DNA of 64,000 bases from an uncultured Bacteroidia bacterium. Its GTDB lineage: Bacteria; Bacteroidota; Bacteroidia; Bacteroidales; UBA932. Made by a program: the position numbers and the translations under genes. The DNA is taken from contig CADAND010000001.1 of assembly GCA_902789245.1 (NCBI GenBank), positions 1 to 64,000 of the forward strand, read 5' to 3'. How positions within the stretch are numbered: the first letter of the stretch is position 1; each line of letters opens with the position of its first letter. The notes beneath the pieces were generated by a model that saw only the letters and a list, made by a program, of their open reading frames with translations, did not search any database and was not told where the DNA came from. This document shows positions 51,451 to 60,724 of the stretch, piece by piece.

Positions 51451-52537
51451 ACTGCGCAAATTTGCGGAGAACGAGACCTTCTCCTGCCTCCTGCAGCCTT
51501 CCGCGCAGGAGCTCCTGGCCGACGGCTATTTCCACCTCCGCGACCACGCGGTCAAAGGCCGCTGGACTCAGTTTTTCTCGGCGTTGCCGGTTGCCGGCTC
51601 TCCCCGACAAAACTTCGCTTCGCTCATCCCCCCCACTGCTCCGCAGCGGGTCCCCCCCGTTCACGAGGTCACGGGCGACCACGGTTTTGCCGGGGAGACC
51701 GGCAATCCGGCGGCGCTCGTGCTGGAATTGGGTTGCGGAAAGGGGGAGTATACGATAGCGTTGGCAGAGCGGGATCCGGAGCGGAACTACGTCGGCGTGG
51801 ACATCAAGGGCGCGCGGCTGTGGAAGGGGGCGAAGTATGCCACCGAACATGCGCTGCCGAATGTGGCGTTCCTGCGCACGCGCGTCGAGTTCATCACCGC
51901 TTTCTTCGCGCCCGGGGAGGTCTCGGAGATCTGGCTGACCTTCTCCGATCCGCAGTACCGCAGCGAGAATTCGCGCCTCTGCTCGCCGCTCTTCCTGGAG
52001 CGCTACCGCTCCTTCCTGAAGCCCGGCGGCATCGTCCACCTCAAGACCGACTCGCGCTTCCTGCATGAATACACGCGCGCCGTCTGCGAGGCCAACGGGC
52101 TGCGCATCCTCGCCTGCACGACGGATCTGTACGGAACGGCCGATGCTGAATCGTCTGTTCCGGCAGTCGCCCCCGGAAACTGTGCCACCCTCGGCATCAT
52201 AAGAGGGGGGACCGCAAGCGAAGCGCAGCGGTGGGGTCCGAAGGACGTTTCAGGGGGCGAGCTGCCGGACAGCTCAGCATCGGCTGTGCAACCGGTGGTC
52301 AGGGAGGTGCAGACTTTCTACGAGCAGCTGTTCCTGCAGCAGGGCTATCCGATTACCTATCTGTCGTTTGTCATCGACCACGACGGGCCGTACGTGAGTC
52401 CCCGGGATCCGGAGCAGTTCGACAGCAAGGCCTGGCGGGCCGCCGAGGGCCCGCGCCTGCTCTTCGGCCACGACTCCGCCGAGACCCGCCGGCAGAAACT
52501 GCACGGCACTTGCTCGCCCGATTCTTGTGATCTATAA
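51437..52537 (+). CDS. trmB: tRNA (guanine-N7-)-methyltransferase TrmB with two insertions
   Basis: At 366 residues this is about 100 longer than the family norm. Core motifs are intact: VLELGCGKGEYTIAL (SAM, about 95-109), YVGVDIKGARLWKGAKYA, IWLTFSDPQYRSENSRLCSP and KTDSRFLHEY. It makes m7G46 in tRNA. Residues 52-90 and about 235-283 are foreign, Pro/Gly/Ser-rich and encoded by two elements with inverted ends. The first sits just before the SAM motif and the second near the C-terminal helix. Both keep the frame, so a functional enzyme with extra loops is likely but unproven. Confidence 0.92.
   Translation: MGHDKLRKFAENETFSCLLQPSAQELLADGYFHLRDHAVKGRWTQFFSALPVAGSPRQNFASLIPPTAPQRVPPVHEVTGDHGFAGETGNPAALVLELGCGKGEYTIALAERDPERNYVGVDIKGARLWKGAKYATEHALPNVAFLRTRVEFITAFFAPGEVSEIWLTFSDPQYRSENSRLCSPLFLERYRSFLKPGGIVHLKTDSRFLHEYTRAVCEANGLRILACTTDLYGTADAESSVPAVAPGNCATLGIIRGGTASEAQRWGPKDVSGGELPDSSASAVQPVVREVQTFYEQLFLQQGYPITYLSFVIDHDGPYVSPRDPEQFDSKAWRAAEGPRLLFGHDSAETRRQKLHGTCSPDSCDL
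51591..51705. repeat. 115-bp inverted-end element in trmB (copy 1)
   Basis: The left end TTGCCGGCTCTCCCCGACAA (51591-51613 in full) matches the reverse complement of 51684-51705 with one indel and one mismatch. The interior is G/C-run rich and contains CGCAGCGGGTCCC-like and CGCTTCGCTCAT segments. In frame with trmB. Confidence 0.82.
52139..52284. repeat. 146-bp inverted-end element in trmB (copy 2)
   Basis: The ends (52139-52180 and 52247-52284) share GCCGATGCTGA, CCGGCAG and CGCCCCC with small gaps. The interior GCCACCCTCGGC then AAGAGGGGGGACCGC matches the interior of the HprK-gene element (26305-26443, minus strand), which shows a common origin. In frame with trmB. Confidence 0.85.
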
Positions 52538-52562
52538 CCAGCTCGGATTCAATTACTTATAA

Positions 52563-52597
52563 AATTATACCACCCCGTTTTTGGGGGTAGTATAATT
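52563..52597. terminator. Hairpin after trmB
   Basis: AATTATACCACCCC and GGGGTAGTATAATT form a 13-bp stem with one mismatch and a T-rich loop. It lies 25 nt after the trmB stop and probably ends that operon, although no clean T-run follows. Confidence 0.6.
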
Positions 52598-52646
52598 CTA
52601 TAATATTTTGTAAATCAGAAGTTTATATACCACAGCCCTATAGGAA

Positions 52647-52670
52647 ACATTGTAGCGACCGCTACAATGT
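52647..52670. terminator. Hairpin overlapping the aldo/keto reductase stop
   Basis: ACATTGTAGCG-AC-CGCTACAATGT is a perfect 11-bp stem. It includes the stop codon of the minus-strand gene that ends at 52662, so it could terminate that transcript. Confidence 0.55.
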
Positions 52671-53990
52671 CTCCTGTTTCAGCGATTCGATGTAGGCGTC
52701 GATGCGCCGCAGCTGCTGCGGGATGCGGATGTTCTGCGGACAGAGCGGCAAGCAATGGCCGCAGGCGATGCAGTGGTCGGCCTGGCGGACCGTCGGGATG
52801 GCCTCGTTGTAGGCCAGCAGGTACTTGCGGCGCGCCTTGGCATAGTCCTTCTGCTCCTGGCTGACCACGTAGGTGCCGGCGGTGACGTTGTCGTTGTAGA
52901 ACTTGAAGATGCCCGGGATGTTGATACCGTAGGGGCAGGGCATGCAGTACTGGCAGCCCGTGCAGGGCACCAGCGGGTACTTGACCATCTGGTCGGCAAT
53001 GTCAATCAGGAACTTTTTGCCTTCGTCATCCAGCGGCTTGAAGTCCAGGAAGGTCTCCAGGTTGTCCTGCAGGTGCTCCATGTAGGTCATGCCCGACAGG
53101 GCGCACATCACGCGCGGGAAGCTGCCCACGTAGCGGAAGGCCCAGGAGGCGACGGAGCGCTCGGGCTCCCGCGCTTTGAGCTGGTCGCTCAGCTGCGCGG
53201 GGATCTCCGCCAGGGCGCCGCCGCGCAGCGGCTCCATGATGACGATGGGGATCTCCCGCCTGTCGAGCTCCGCGTAGAGGTAGTCGGCGCGGGTATTGTT
53301 GCCGCTGGGGTGCTCCCAGTCCATGTAGTTCATCTGGATCTGTACGAAGTCCCAGTGGTACTTCTCGTGCAGGGACATCATGTAGTCGAATCCCTCTTTG
53401 TGGCCGTGGAAGGAGAAGCCGAAGTGGCGGATGCGGCCCGCTTCGCGCTCTTTCACCAGGAAGTCCACGATCCCGCTGTTCTCGAAGCGGTTCTTGAAGT
53501 CTTCGCCGCTGCTGATGGCGTGCAGCAGGTAGTAGTCGATGTGGTCGGTCTTGAAGATTTCCAGCGAGCGCCGGTACATCTTCACGCAGTCCTCGAAGGA
53601 GGACGGGCCGAACATGGAGAGTTTGGTGGCCAGGAGCCATTTCTCGCGCGGGTAGCGGTTCAGCGCCTCGGCCGTGGCGCGCTCGCTGTCGCCGCCCAGG
53701 TACACCGGGGAGGTGTCGAAATAGTTGACGCCATGCTCGATGGCGAAGTCCACCAGGCGGTTGACTTCCTCCTGGTCGATATGGTTCTGACCGTCCTCGC
53801 CCTTGACCATCGGCCAGCGCATGCAGCCGTAGCCGAGGGTGCCGATGCCCTCATAGTTGTGGAGCATCTCTCCGTGGAGGTCTTTGTTGCTGCCGGTACC
53901 GGCCTGCTTGGTGGCACCGGGTGCGCAGGCGGCCACGCCGATCGCAGCGGCGCCCAGGCCTGCAGATTTCAGGAATTCTCTTCTGTCCAT
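52662..53990 (-). CDS. Aldo/keto reductase with ferredoxin-type Fe-S domain
   Basis: This 442-residue protein has a Tat/lipoprotein-like N-terminus (MDRREFLKSAGLGAAAIGVA, Cys near 22). An aldo/keto reductase barrel follows (about 45-315; GVNYFDTSPVYLGGDSE). The C-terminal part has Cys motifs CTGCQYCMPCPYG and CIACGHCLPLCPQN for two [4Fe-4S] clusters. It is probably exported and linked to an electron-transfer chain. The substrate is unknown. It follows the NapGH-like gene by 4 nt on the same strand, so the two form an operon. Confidence 0.88.
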   Translation of the reverse strand: MDRREFLKSAGLGAAAIGVAACAPGATKQAGTGSNKDLHGEMLHNYEGIGTLGYGCMRWPMVKGEDGQNHIDQEEVNRLVDFAIEHGVNYFDTSPVYLGGDSERATAEALNRYPREKWLLATKLSMFGPSSFEDCVKMYRRSLEIFKTDHIDYYLLHAISSGEDFKNRFENSGIVDFLVKEREAGRIRHFGFSFHGHKEGFDYMMSLHEKYHWDFVQIQMNYMDWEHPSGNNTRADYLYAELDRREIPIVIMEPLRGGALAEIPAQLSDQLKAREPERSVASWAFRYVGSFPRVMCALSGMTYMEHLQDNLETFLDFKPLDDEGKKFLIDIADQMVKYPLVPCTGCQYCMPCPYGINIPGIFKFYNDNVTAGTYVVSQEQKDYAKARRKYLLAYNEAIPTVRQADHCIACGHCLPLCPQNIRIPQQLRRIDAYIESLKQETL

Positions 53991-53994
53991 AGGG

Positions 53995-55488
53995 CTATGC
54001 GTTGGTGTGGTGAGTGGAATTGCCGCGCACGGTGATGGCGCTGACCGGACGGGACGGGCACAGGAACTCGCAGGCGCCGCAGCCGATGCACTGGGCTTCG
54101 GACACGGTCGGAATCTTGAACGGCGAGCCCTCGAAATCCACCATCCGGATGGCGCCGGAGGGGCAGTGGTGAGCGCAGTTGCCGCAGCTTGCCGTGCCGT
54201 TGGCGGCGAGGCAGAGCTCCAGGTTGACGTGCGCCAGACCGATGGCGATGGTCTGCTTCTGGCCCGGCTTCAGCGGCCGGATGGCGCCCGCCGGGCAGAT
54301 GTCGCTGCAGGCGTGGCACTCCGGGCGGCAGTAGCCGTTCTCGTAGCCCATCTGGGGCTGCAGGAAATGCTCGAAATCCGTGGACGGACGCAACACTCCG
54401 TTGGGGCAGGCGCTCACGCAGAGCTGGCAGGCCGTGCAGTGATCGTAGAAGGATTTTACGCTCTCCGCACCCGGCGGGACGAGTCGCGTGCCGCGCACCG
54501 GCGCCTCCTTGGGCACCACGTCCGCGAAGCCGCCCTGCGCGTGCTGCGCCTTTGCGGCGATCGCCGTGCCCACGAGCGCCGTCGTGGCCACGAAGGCCCG
54601 CCGGCCGGTGTCGGCTTTCGGGGCCTGGTCGTCATTTTTAGGCGCAGCCGAAGAACCTCCGAATCCGACGAAGCGGTATTTCAGTCCCTTCTCCTTGCAG
54701 CGCTCCATGCAGTCGAAGCAGCCCACGCAGCGGGAGTAGTCGATCTTGCCTTTCTTATAGTCAATGCAGGAGGCCTTGCAGCCCCGCTCGCAACGTCCGC
54801 ACTGGGTGCACTTGGTCGTGTCGATGGTCGGGCGGAAGAGCGCGAATCGGCTCACCAGACCCAGGGTCGTACCCACCGGGCAGATGGTGTTGCAGTACTC
54901 GCGGCCCCAGAGCCAGGCGCAGCAGCCGATGACGAGCAGGGTCACCAGGCCCGTGATCAGCAGCGGCAGGGTAATGGACCCGTTCGCGAGCCCGACGATG
55001 CTGCGCACCACGCGCCCGTAGGCGCTGTACGGCGCAATCAGCGCGATGAGCATCTGACCGCTGACGAAGAGCGACACCAGCGACAGCGCGAGGACGTTGT
55101 AGCGGACCCAGCGGCGCTCCGGGTGGTACTTGTGCTCGAAGTGCTTGATGAGGTTCTTCGCCTCGGGGCCGGGCTTCTCCCCGCGCTCCTTCATCTGCTG
55201 GAGCTTGCGGACGCCGCGGTTGCGCTGCCATTTGCCGATGGTGCGGCGGATCCAGATGATGATGTCCTGGAAGACGCCCAGCGGGCAGATGGTGGAGCAG
55301 TAGACGCGCCCGAAAAGGAAAACGGCCAGCAGGATGATACCGACCACGACCAGATTCAGCGCGAGCGCCGAGGGCAGGAACTGGAGTTTGGCCATCCAGC
55401 CCCACCAGTCGTGGCCGATGCCCACGAACAGCAACGTGATCCCCACGAAGAAGACCGCTGCCAGGGCAATGCGGATTTTTCGTAACAT
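53995..55488 (-). CDS. NapH/NapG-like fused membrane polyferredoxin
   Basis: This 497-residue protein has an N-terminal NapH-like part with about four helices and CSTICPLG and CNTICPVG motifs, then CTQCGRCERGCKASC and CVGCFDCMERC (to about 270). An internal twin-Arg stretch RRAFVATTALVGTAIAA follows, and a C-terminal NapG-like part carries four more Cys clusters (for example CTACQLCVSACPNG, CIGCGACEFLCPS). It should pass electrons from quinol across the membrane to an exported reductase, here probably the adjacent aldo/keto reductase. The start at 55488 fits the membrane topology. Confidence 0.85.
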   Translation of the reverse strand: MLRKIRIALAAVFFVGITLLFVGIGHDWWGWMAKLQFLPSALALNLVVVGIILLAVFLFGRVYCSTICPLGVFQDIIIWIRRTIGKWQRNRGVRKLQQMKERGEKPGPEAKNLIKHFEHKYHPERRWVRYNVLALSLVSLFVSGQMLIALIAPYSAYGRVVRSIVGLANGSITLPLLITGLVTLLVIGCCAWLWGREYCNTICPVGTTLGLVSRFALFRPTIDTTKCTQCGRCERGCKASCIDYKKGKIDYSRCVGCFDCMERCKEKGLKYRFVGFGGSSAAPKNDDQAPKADTGRRAFVATTALVGTAIAAKAQHAQGGFADVVPKEAPVRGTRLVPPGAESVKSFYDHCTACQLCVSACPNGVLRPSTDFEHFLQPQMGYENGYCRPECHACSDICPAGAIRPLKPGQKQTIAIGLAHVNLELCLAANGTASCGNCAHHCPSGAIRMVDFEGSPFKIPTVSEAQCIGCGACEFLCPSRPVSAITVRGNSTHHTNA

Positions 55489-55514
55489 AAAACGGATAAT
55501 AGTGGTGTGTCTTG

Positions 55515-55552
55515 CAAAGATAGCAGAATTTCGTAGAAAATAGTTACTTTTG
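55515..55552. promoter_or_regulatory. Divergent -7 boxes of the Fe-S operon and alaS
   Basis: The minus-strand TATCTTTG (55515-55522) is 26 nt before the polyferredoxin start. The plus-strand TACTTTTG (55545-55552) is 39 nt before alaS. Confidence 0.6.
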
Positions 55553-55591
55553 TAGTTCGATTTGAAACGAATAGACAAAACGTAACAAGAT

Positions 55592-58225
55592 ATGACTTCC
55601 AAGGAAATCCGACAGAAATTCCTCGATTTCTTCGCATCGAAGGGCCATACCGTCGTGCCGTCCGCGCCGATGGTGGTCAAGAACGACCCGACCCTGATGT
55701 TCACCAACGCGGGCATGAACCAGTTCAAGGACATCTTCCTGGGCAACGCCAAGGCCCCCTACAACCGGGCCGCGGACTCCCAGAAGTGCCTCCGCGTGAG
55801 CGGCAAGCACAACGACCTGGAAGAGGTGGGCCACGACACCTACCACCACACCATGTTCGAAATGCTGGGCAACTGGAGCTTCGGCGACTACTTCAAGTCC
55901 GAGGCCATCGATTGGGCCTGGGAACTGCTGACCGAAGTCTACAAGATCGACAAGAACCTCCTCTATGCCACCGTGTTCGAGGGCGCCGCGGAAGACGGCA
56001 CCGCCCTGGACACCGAGGCGCAGCAGGCCTGGCGCAAATACCTGCCCGAGGACCACATCCTCCTGGGCAACAAGCATGATAACTTCTGGGAGATGGGTGA
56101 GACCGGCCCCTGCGGCCCCTGCTCCGAGATCCACATCGACATCCGCACGGCGGAGGAGAAAGCCGCTTCCGGCATCCCCGGCCGTGACCTGGTGAACCAG
56201 TCCGACCCGCACGTGATCGAGATCTGGAACCTCGTGTTCATGCAGTACCAGCGCATGGCGGACGGCCACCTGGAGCCGCTGCCTGCCCGCAACATCGATA
56301 CGGGCATGGGTTTCGAGCGCCTCTGCGCCGTGCTGCAGGGCAAGAACAGCAACTACGACTCCGACGTCTTCACCGGCATGCTTTCCCGCATCGGGGAGCT
56401 TTCCGGCCACAAATACGGCGAGAGCGACAAGACGGACGTGGCGATGCGCGTGATCGCGGACCACATCCGCGCCATCAGCTTCAGCATCGCCGACGGCCAG
56501 CTGCCGTCCAACGTCAAGGCCGGCTACGTCATCCGCCGCATCCTGCGCCGCGCCGTGCGCTACGGCTACACCTTCCTCGGCCTGTCCGAGCCGTTCCTCT
56601 GCCAGCTCGTGCAGCAGCTCGTGGACGACATGGGCGAAGCCTACCCCGAGATCGCGAAGCAGCAGAAATTCATCGAAAGCGTGATCCGCGAAGAGGAAAT
56701 GGCCTTCCTGCGCACGCTCGACCGCGGTATCCGCCTGATGGACGAGTGCATGGAGCGCAGCAAGGACAGCAAGGTCATCGCCGGTGCCGACGCTTTCAAG
56801 CTATACGACACGTACGGCTTCCCGATCGACCTGACGGAGCTGATCGCCGCCGAGAACGGCTACACGGTGGACCAGCCGGGCTTCCAGGCCGAGCTGCAGC
56901 AGCAGAAGGACCGCGCCCGCAACGCCACCGCCAACACCTTCGGCGACTGGACCGTCTATCACGAGGGCGAGGATGTCGAATTCGTCGGCTATGACACCAC
57001 CGAAGTCGACGGCGTGCTGCTCCTGAAGCAGCGTACCGTCGTCCAGAAGAACAAGGAGATGCTCCAGCTGGTCTTCGACCGCACCCCGTTCTACGGCGAG
57101 ATGGGCGGCGAGATCGGCGACACGGGTACCATCACGAGCGCCGACGGCGAGCAGATCCGCATCCTGAATACCGTCAAGGAGAACAACCTCACCATCCATA
57201 TTGCCGAGCGCCTGCCGAAGAACTGCACCGGCGCTTTCCTGCTCAACGTGGACGCGGCGCGCCGCCAGCGCATCGCGAACAACCACAGCTGCACGCACCT
57301 GCTGCACCGTGCCCTGCGCGAGATCCTCGGCACCCATGTCGAGCAGAAGGGCTCCTTCGTGAGCGACCAGGGCTTCCGCTTTGACTTCTCCCACTTCGAG
57401 AAGCTTTCCGACGAGCAGATCGCCCAGGTGGAGAAGCGCGTCAACGAGCTGATCCGCTGCAACTTCCATTTGGACGAGAACCGCAGCGCCACGATGGAGC
57501 AGGCCCGGGAGATGGGCGCCATGGCCCTCTTCGGCGAGAAATACGGCGACCGCGTCCGCGTGGTCCGCTTCGGCCCGAGCGTCGAGCTCTGCGGCGGCTG
57601 CCACACCTCGGCCACGGGCAACATCGGCTTCTTCAAGATTACGGCCGAGTCAGCCATCGCGGCCGGCATCCGGCGTATCGAGGCCGTGACCGGCGAGCAG
57701 GCCGAAGACATGGTCCTGGGCCTGCAGGGCCTGCTCAAGACGGCCCGCAGCTTCTTCAACAACGTGCCGGACCTTGCCGGTGCCATCCAGAAGCTCGTCG
57801 AGGACAACGCCACCTTCAAGAAGCAGGCGGAGGAATTCGCCAAGCAGAAGGCTGCCGAGCTCGCCCGCCAGCTGACGCAGAAGGCGGAGGACGTGAACGG
57901 CATCAAGCTCATCGTGGCCGGACAGGCCGGGCAGGAGATTGATCCCACCCTGGTCCGAAATGCCGCGCTCGCCCTGCAGAAAGAACTGAAAAATACCGCA
58001 CTGGTCGGCGCCTTCGCCTTCGAGGGCAAGCCGCAGCTGGTGCTGATGTACTCCGACGACCTCGTCTCCGCCGGCCGCAATGCGGGCAAGGACATCCGCG
58101 ACGCCGCCAAGTTCATCCAGGGTGGCGGCGGCGGACAGCCGGGCCTCGCCACCGCAGGTGGCAAGAATGCAGAGGGCCTGCGCGAAGCGCTGGACGCCCT
58201 CCGCGAGATTGCCACGCGCAAGTAA
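55592..58225 (+). CDS. alaS: Alanyl-tRNA synthetase
   Basis: This 877-residue class II synthetase has the aminoacylation core ([15 protein letters not shown], about 35-49; [11 protein letters not shown], about 171-181), the editing domain zinc motifs HSCTHLLH and CGGCH, and the C-terminal DHHA1-like domain ending [10 protein letters not shown]...[10 protein letters not shown]. It charges tRNA-Ala; one cognate tRNA gene is at 403. Length is normal. Confidence 0.98.
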   Translation: MTSKEIRQKFLDFFASKGHTVVPSAPMVVKNDPTLMFTNAGMNQFKDIFLGNAKAPYNRAADSQKCLRVSGKHNDLEEVGHDTYHHTMFEMLGNWSFGDYFKSEAIDWAWELLTEVYKIDKNLLYATVFEGAAEDGTALDTEAQQAWRKYLPEDHILLGNKHDNFWEMGETGPCGPCSEIHIDIRTAEEKAASGIPGRDLVNQSDPHVIEIWNLVFMQYQRMADGHLEPLPARNIDTGMGFERLCAVLQGKNSNYDSDVFTGMLSRIGELSGHKYGESDKTDVAMRVIADHIRAISFSIADGQLPSNVKAGYVIRRILRRAVRYGYTFLGLSEPFLCQLVQQLVDDMGEAYPEIAKQQKFIESVIREEEMAFLRTLDRGIRLMDECMERSKDSKVIAGADAFKLYDTYGFPIDLTELIAAENGYTVDQPGFQAELQQQKDRARNATANTFGDWTVYHEGEDVEFVGYDTTEVDGVLLLKQRTVVQKNKEMLQLVFDRTPFYGEMGGEIGDTGTITSADGEQIRILNTVKENNLTIHIAERLPKNCTGAFLLNVDAARRQRIANNHSCTHLLHRALREILGTHVEQKGSFVSDQGFRFDFSHFEKLSDEQIAQVEKRVNELIRCNFHLDENRSATMEQAREMGAMALFGEKYGDRVRVVRFGPSVELCGGCHTSATGNIGFFKITAESAIAAGIRRIEAVTGEQAEDMVLGLQGLLKTARSFFNNVPDLAGAIQKLVEDNATFKKQAEEFAKQKAAELARQLTQKAEDVNGIKLIVAGQAGQEIDPTLVRNAALALQKELKNTALVGAFAFEGKPQLVLMYSDDLVSAGRNAGKDIRDAAKFIQGGGGGQPGLATAGGKNAEGLREALDALREIATRK

Positions 58226-58240
58226 GCATTTCCCGCCAGG

Positions 58241-60655
58241 ATGAAGAAGCTCGACCGCTTCATATTGAAGTCGTTCATCGGACCGTTCGTCGCGATCCTC
58301 CTCATCGTAGTCTTCATCCTGGCCATGCAGACGCTCTGGCTCTACATCGACGAGCTTGTGGGCAAGGGCCTGGGCATCCGCACCATCCTGGAATTCCTGT
58401 TCTGGGGCGTGTGCAGTCTTGCCCTGCCGCTCGCCCTGCCGCTCGCCACGCTGCTGGCCTCCACCATGACGGTCGGCCAGCTCGCCGAGCGCAGCGAGCT
58501 GATGGCCATCCGCGCCGCCGGCATCTCCGTCGGCCGTGTCATGGCACCGATCGCGGTCGCGGCGGCCCTCATCGCCGGCGGCACCTTCCTGGTCTGCTCG
58601 AAGCTGGTCCCGCACGCCTTCAACGAGATCTACACCCTGCGCGACGACATCGCCCGCACCAAGGACGAGATCAAGATCCCGCCGGGAACGTTCTACAACG
58701 GCATCGACGGGTATATCCTCCGGGTGGGCGCCCAGGACAAGCGGACCCGGATGCTCTACGACGTGCAGGTCTATGACCACACGGCACGCAAGGGGAACAT
58801 CTCCGTGACGATGGCGGATTCCGCCATCCTGAAGCTCGCCAAGAGCAAGGAATACCTGACATTCACCCTCTTCCACGGCTCCACCTACCGCGAGGACAAC
58901 ACCCTGCGCTACAACGACACGAGCCTGGTCCTGCAGCACATCGACTTCGCCCGGCAGGAGTTGCTGATCCCGCTGAAGAACTACTCCTTCGAGAAATCGG
59001 ACTCCGCCCGCTTCGACGATGCCATCAAGAGCAAGCAGATGGCCGAGCTGCGGCACATGAGCGACTCGCTGCGGCATGAGCTGGACTCGCTCCACGACGT
59101 AAATTACAAGATGGTCCGGCACAACGCTGCCTTCCAGCAGATACGGCAGCTGGACACGGCTTTCTACAACCCGGACCGAAGCTACTTTACGGATCCGGAA
59201 TTCATGCGCTGGACCGGACCGGACGCCGCCGCGCAGGCCCGCATCCGGGCGGCGGACAACGCGGCCCGCTTCAGCGGCGACATCAACAGTTTCCGGTACA
59301 ACAACTTCGACAAGAGCTACAACCTTCGCCAGGCCGACCTTTCCTTCCTGGAAAAATACGGTCAGGGACTGGCCTGCTTCCTGCTTTTCTTCATCGGCGC
59401 TCCGCTGGGCGCGCTCGTGAAGAGCAAGCGCGGAGGACTCGGCGTGAGCCTCATCATCTCCGTGCTCTTCTTCGTCCTGTACTACGTCATTAACATTTCC
59501 GGCAGCAAGCTGGCGCGCGACGGCGCCGTGGAGACGCCCATCGGCGTGTTCATATCGGCTGCCGTCATTGCACCCATCGGCGTCTTCTTCACCTGGAAGG
59601 CGATGCGGGACGCCGAACTCTTCAACATGGATCAATTCACCACCTGGTGGCGCCGGCTCAAGAGCAAGGTCGCGCGCCTCTTCCACCCTGTCCGCATCGT
59701 TTACATGGGCACGCCCGAATTCGCCGTGGCGCCGCTGGACACCCTCGTCCGGGCCGGCTTCAAGGTCGTGGGCGTGGTCACCGTGGCCGACAAGCCCGCC
59801 GGGCGTGGCCTCAAGGTGAACGAGAGTGCGGTCAAGCAGTACGCCGTCGCGCACGGCATCCCGGTCCTGCAGCCGGTCAAGCTAAAAGATCCGGAATTCC
59901 TCGAAGCGCTGCGCGCCTGGAAGGCCGATATGTTCGTCGTCGTGGCCTTCCGCATGCTCCCGGAGGAGGTCTGGTCGATGCCGAAGCTCGGCACCTTCAA
60001 CCTCCACGCCGCCCTGCTGCCGCAGTACCGGGGCGCCGCCCCGATCAACTGGGCCGTCATCAACGGCGAGCGGATGTCGGGTGTGACCACCTTCATGATC
60101 GACAAGGACATCGACACCGGCGGCATCATCTTCCGCCAGGAGTGCCGCATCCGGCCGGACGAGACGGCCGGCGAGCTGCACGACGAGCTGATGGCGATCG
60201 GCGCCGACCTGGTCCTGCAGACCGTCGAAGCCCTGATCCAGCACAACGTCGAACTGCGCGTCCAGCGCTCCTTCATCCAGGGCTCGGAGGAGCTCCGGCC
60301 CGCACCGAAGCTCACCAAGGAGCTCTGTCACATCGACTGGAACCGCCCCGCCGAGGAGATCTACAACCTCGTCCGGGGCCTCAGCCCTTATCCCGCCGCC
60401 TTCACCGAGCTGGTATCCTGTCATCCTGAGCGAAGCGAAGGATCTGTCTCCCTGAAGATCTACCGCACCGAAAAGCGCGAAGACCTCCACGCCGCCCCGG
60501 GTACCGTCCTCTCCGACGGCAAGTCCTGGCTCGCCGTCGCCACGGCCGACGGAGCCCTGGCCCTCACCGAGGTCCAGCTCGCCGGCAAGAAGAAGATGCC
60601 CGTCGCTGAATTCCTCAAAGGCTTCCGCGACCCCCAGTCCTGGAAGGCCTGCTAG
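58241..60655 (+). CDS. Fusion of LptF/LptG-family permease and methionyl-tRNA formyltransferase
   Basis: A single open frame of 804 codons contains two normally separate proteins. Residues 1-480 are an LptG/LptF permease: an N-terminal DRFILKSFIGPFVAILLIVV helix, three helices, a periplasmic domain (about 125-370) and three C-terminal helices. Residues 486-804 are Fmt: VRIVYMGTPEFAVAPLDTLV, the catalytic FNLHAALLPQYRGAAPINW (Asn and His) and the Asp in DKDIDTGG, then the C-terminal OB-like domain. No Met, GTG or TTG sits at the junction, so separate Fmt translation is unlikely. LptG's C-terminus faces the cytoplasm, where Fmt must act. An inserted palindrome adds CHPERSEGS at 727-735. Confidence 0.88.
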   Translation: MKKLDRFILKSFIGPFVAILLIVVFILAMQTLWLYIDELVGKGLGIRTILEFLFWGVCSLALPLALPLATLLASTMTVGQLAERSELMAIRAAGISVGRVMAPIAVAAALIAGGTFLVCSKLVPHAFNEIYTLRDDIARTKDEIKIPPGTFYNGIDGYILRVGAQDKRTRMLYDVQVYDHTARKGNISVTMADSAILKLAKSKEYLTFTLFHGSTYREDNTLRYNDTSLVLQHIDFARQELLIPLKNYSFEKSDSARFDDAIKSKQMAELRHMSDSLRHELDSLHDVNYKMVRHNAAFQQIRQLDTAFYNPDRSYFTDPEFMRWTGPDAAAQARIRAADNAARFSGDINSFRYNNFDKSYNLRQADLSFLEKYGQGLACFLLFFIGAPLGALVKSKRGGLGVSLIISVLFFVLYYVINISGSKLARDGAVETPIGVFISAAVIAPIGVFFTWKAMRDAELFNMDQFTTWWRRLKSKVARLFHPVRIVYMGTPEFAVAPLDTLVRAGFKVVGVVTVADKPAGRGLKVNESAVKQYAVAHGIPVLQPVKLKDPEFLEALRAWKADMFVVVAFRMLPEEVWSMPKLGTFNLHAALLPQYRGAAPINWAVINGERMSGVTTFMIDKDIDTGGIIFRQECRIRPDETAGELHDELMAIGADLVLQTVEALIQHNVELRVQRSFIQGSEELRPAPKLTKELCHIDWNRPAEEIYNLVRGLSPYPAAFTELVSCHPERSEGSVSLKIYRTEKREDLHAAPGTVLSDGKSWLAVATADGALALTEVQLAGKKKMPVAEFLKGFRDPQSWKAC
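60420..60444. repeat. Intragenic palindromic element in the Fmt part
   Basis: GTCATCCTGAGCGAAGCGAA followed by GGATC fits the frame GTCAT-[stem]-ATC (reverse of GAT-[stem]-ATGAC), with ATCCT/AGGAT as the outer stem. It encodes CHPERSEGS in frame. Confidence 0.8.
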
Positions 60656-60690
60656 GCACATTCAACCTTGCGTAATTGCGCAGGAAATCC

Positions 60691-60698
60691 TATCTTTG
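60691..60698 (+). promoter_or_regulatory. -7 promoter box of the lipoprotein gene
   Basis: TATCTTTG with an upstream CTTG (60667-60670, 20-nt spacer) lies 26 nt before the ATG at 60725. Confidence 0.55.
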
Positions 60699-60724
60699 CT
60701 TCACTGTTAGTAACACGTGTAGCC

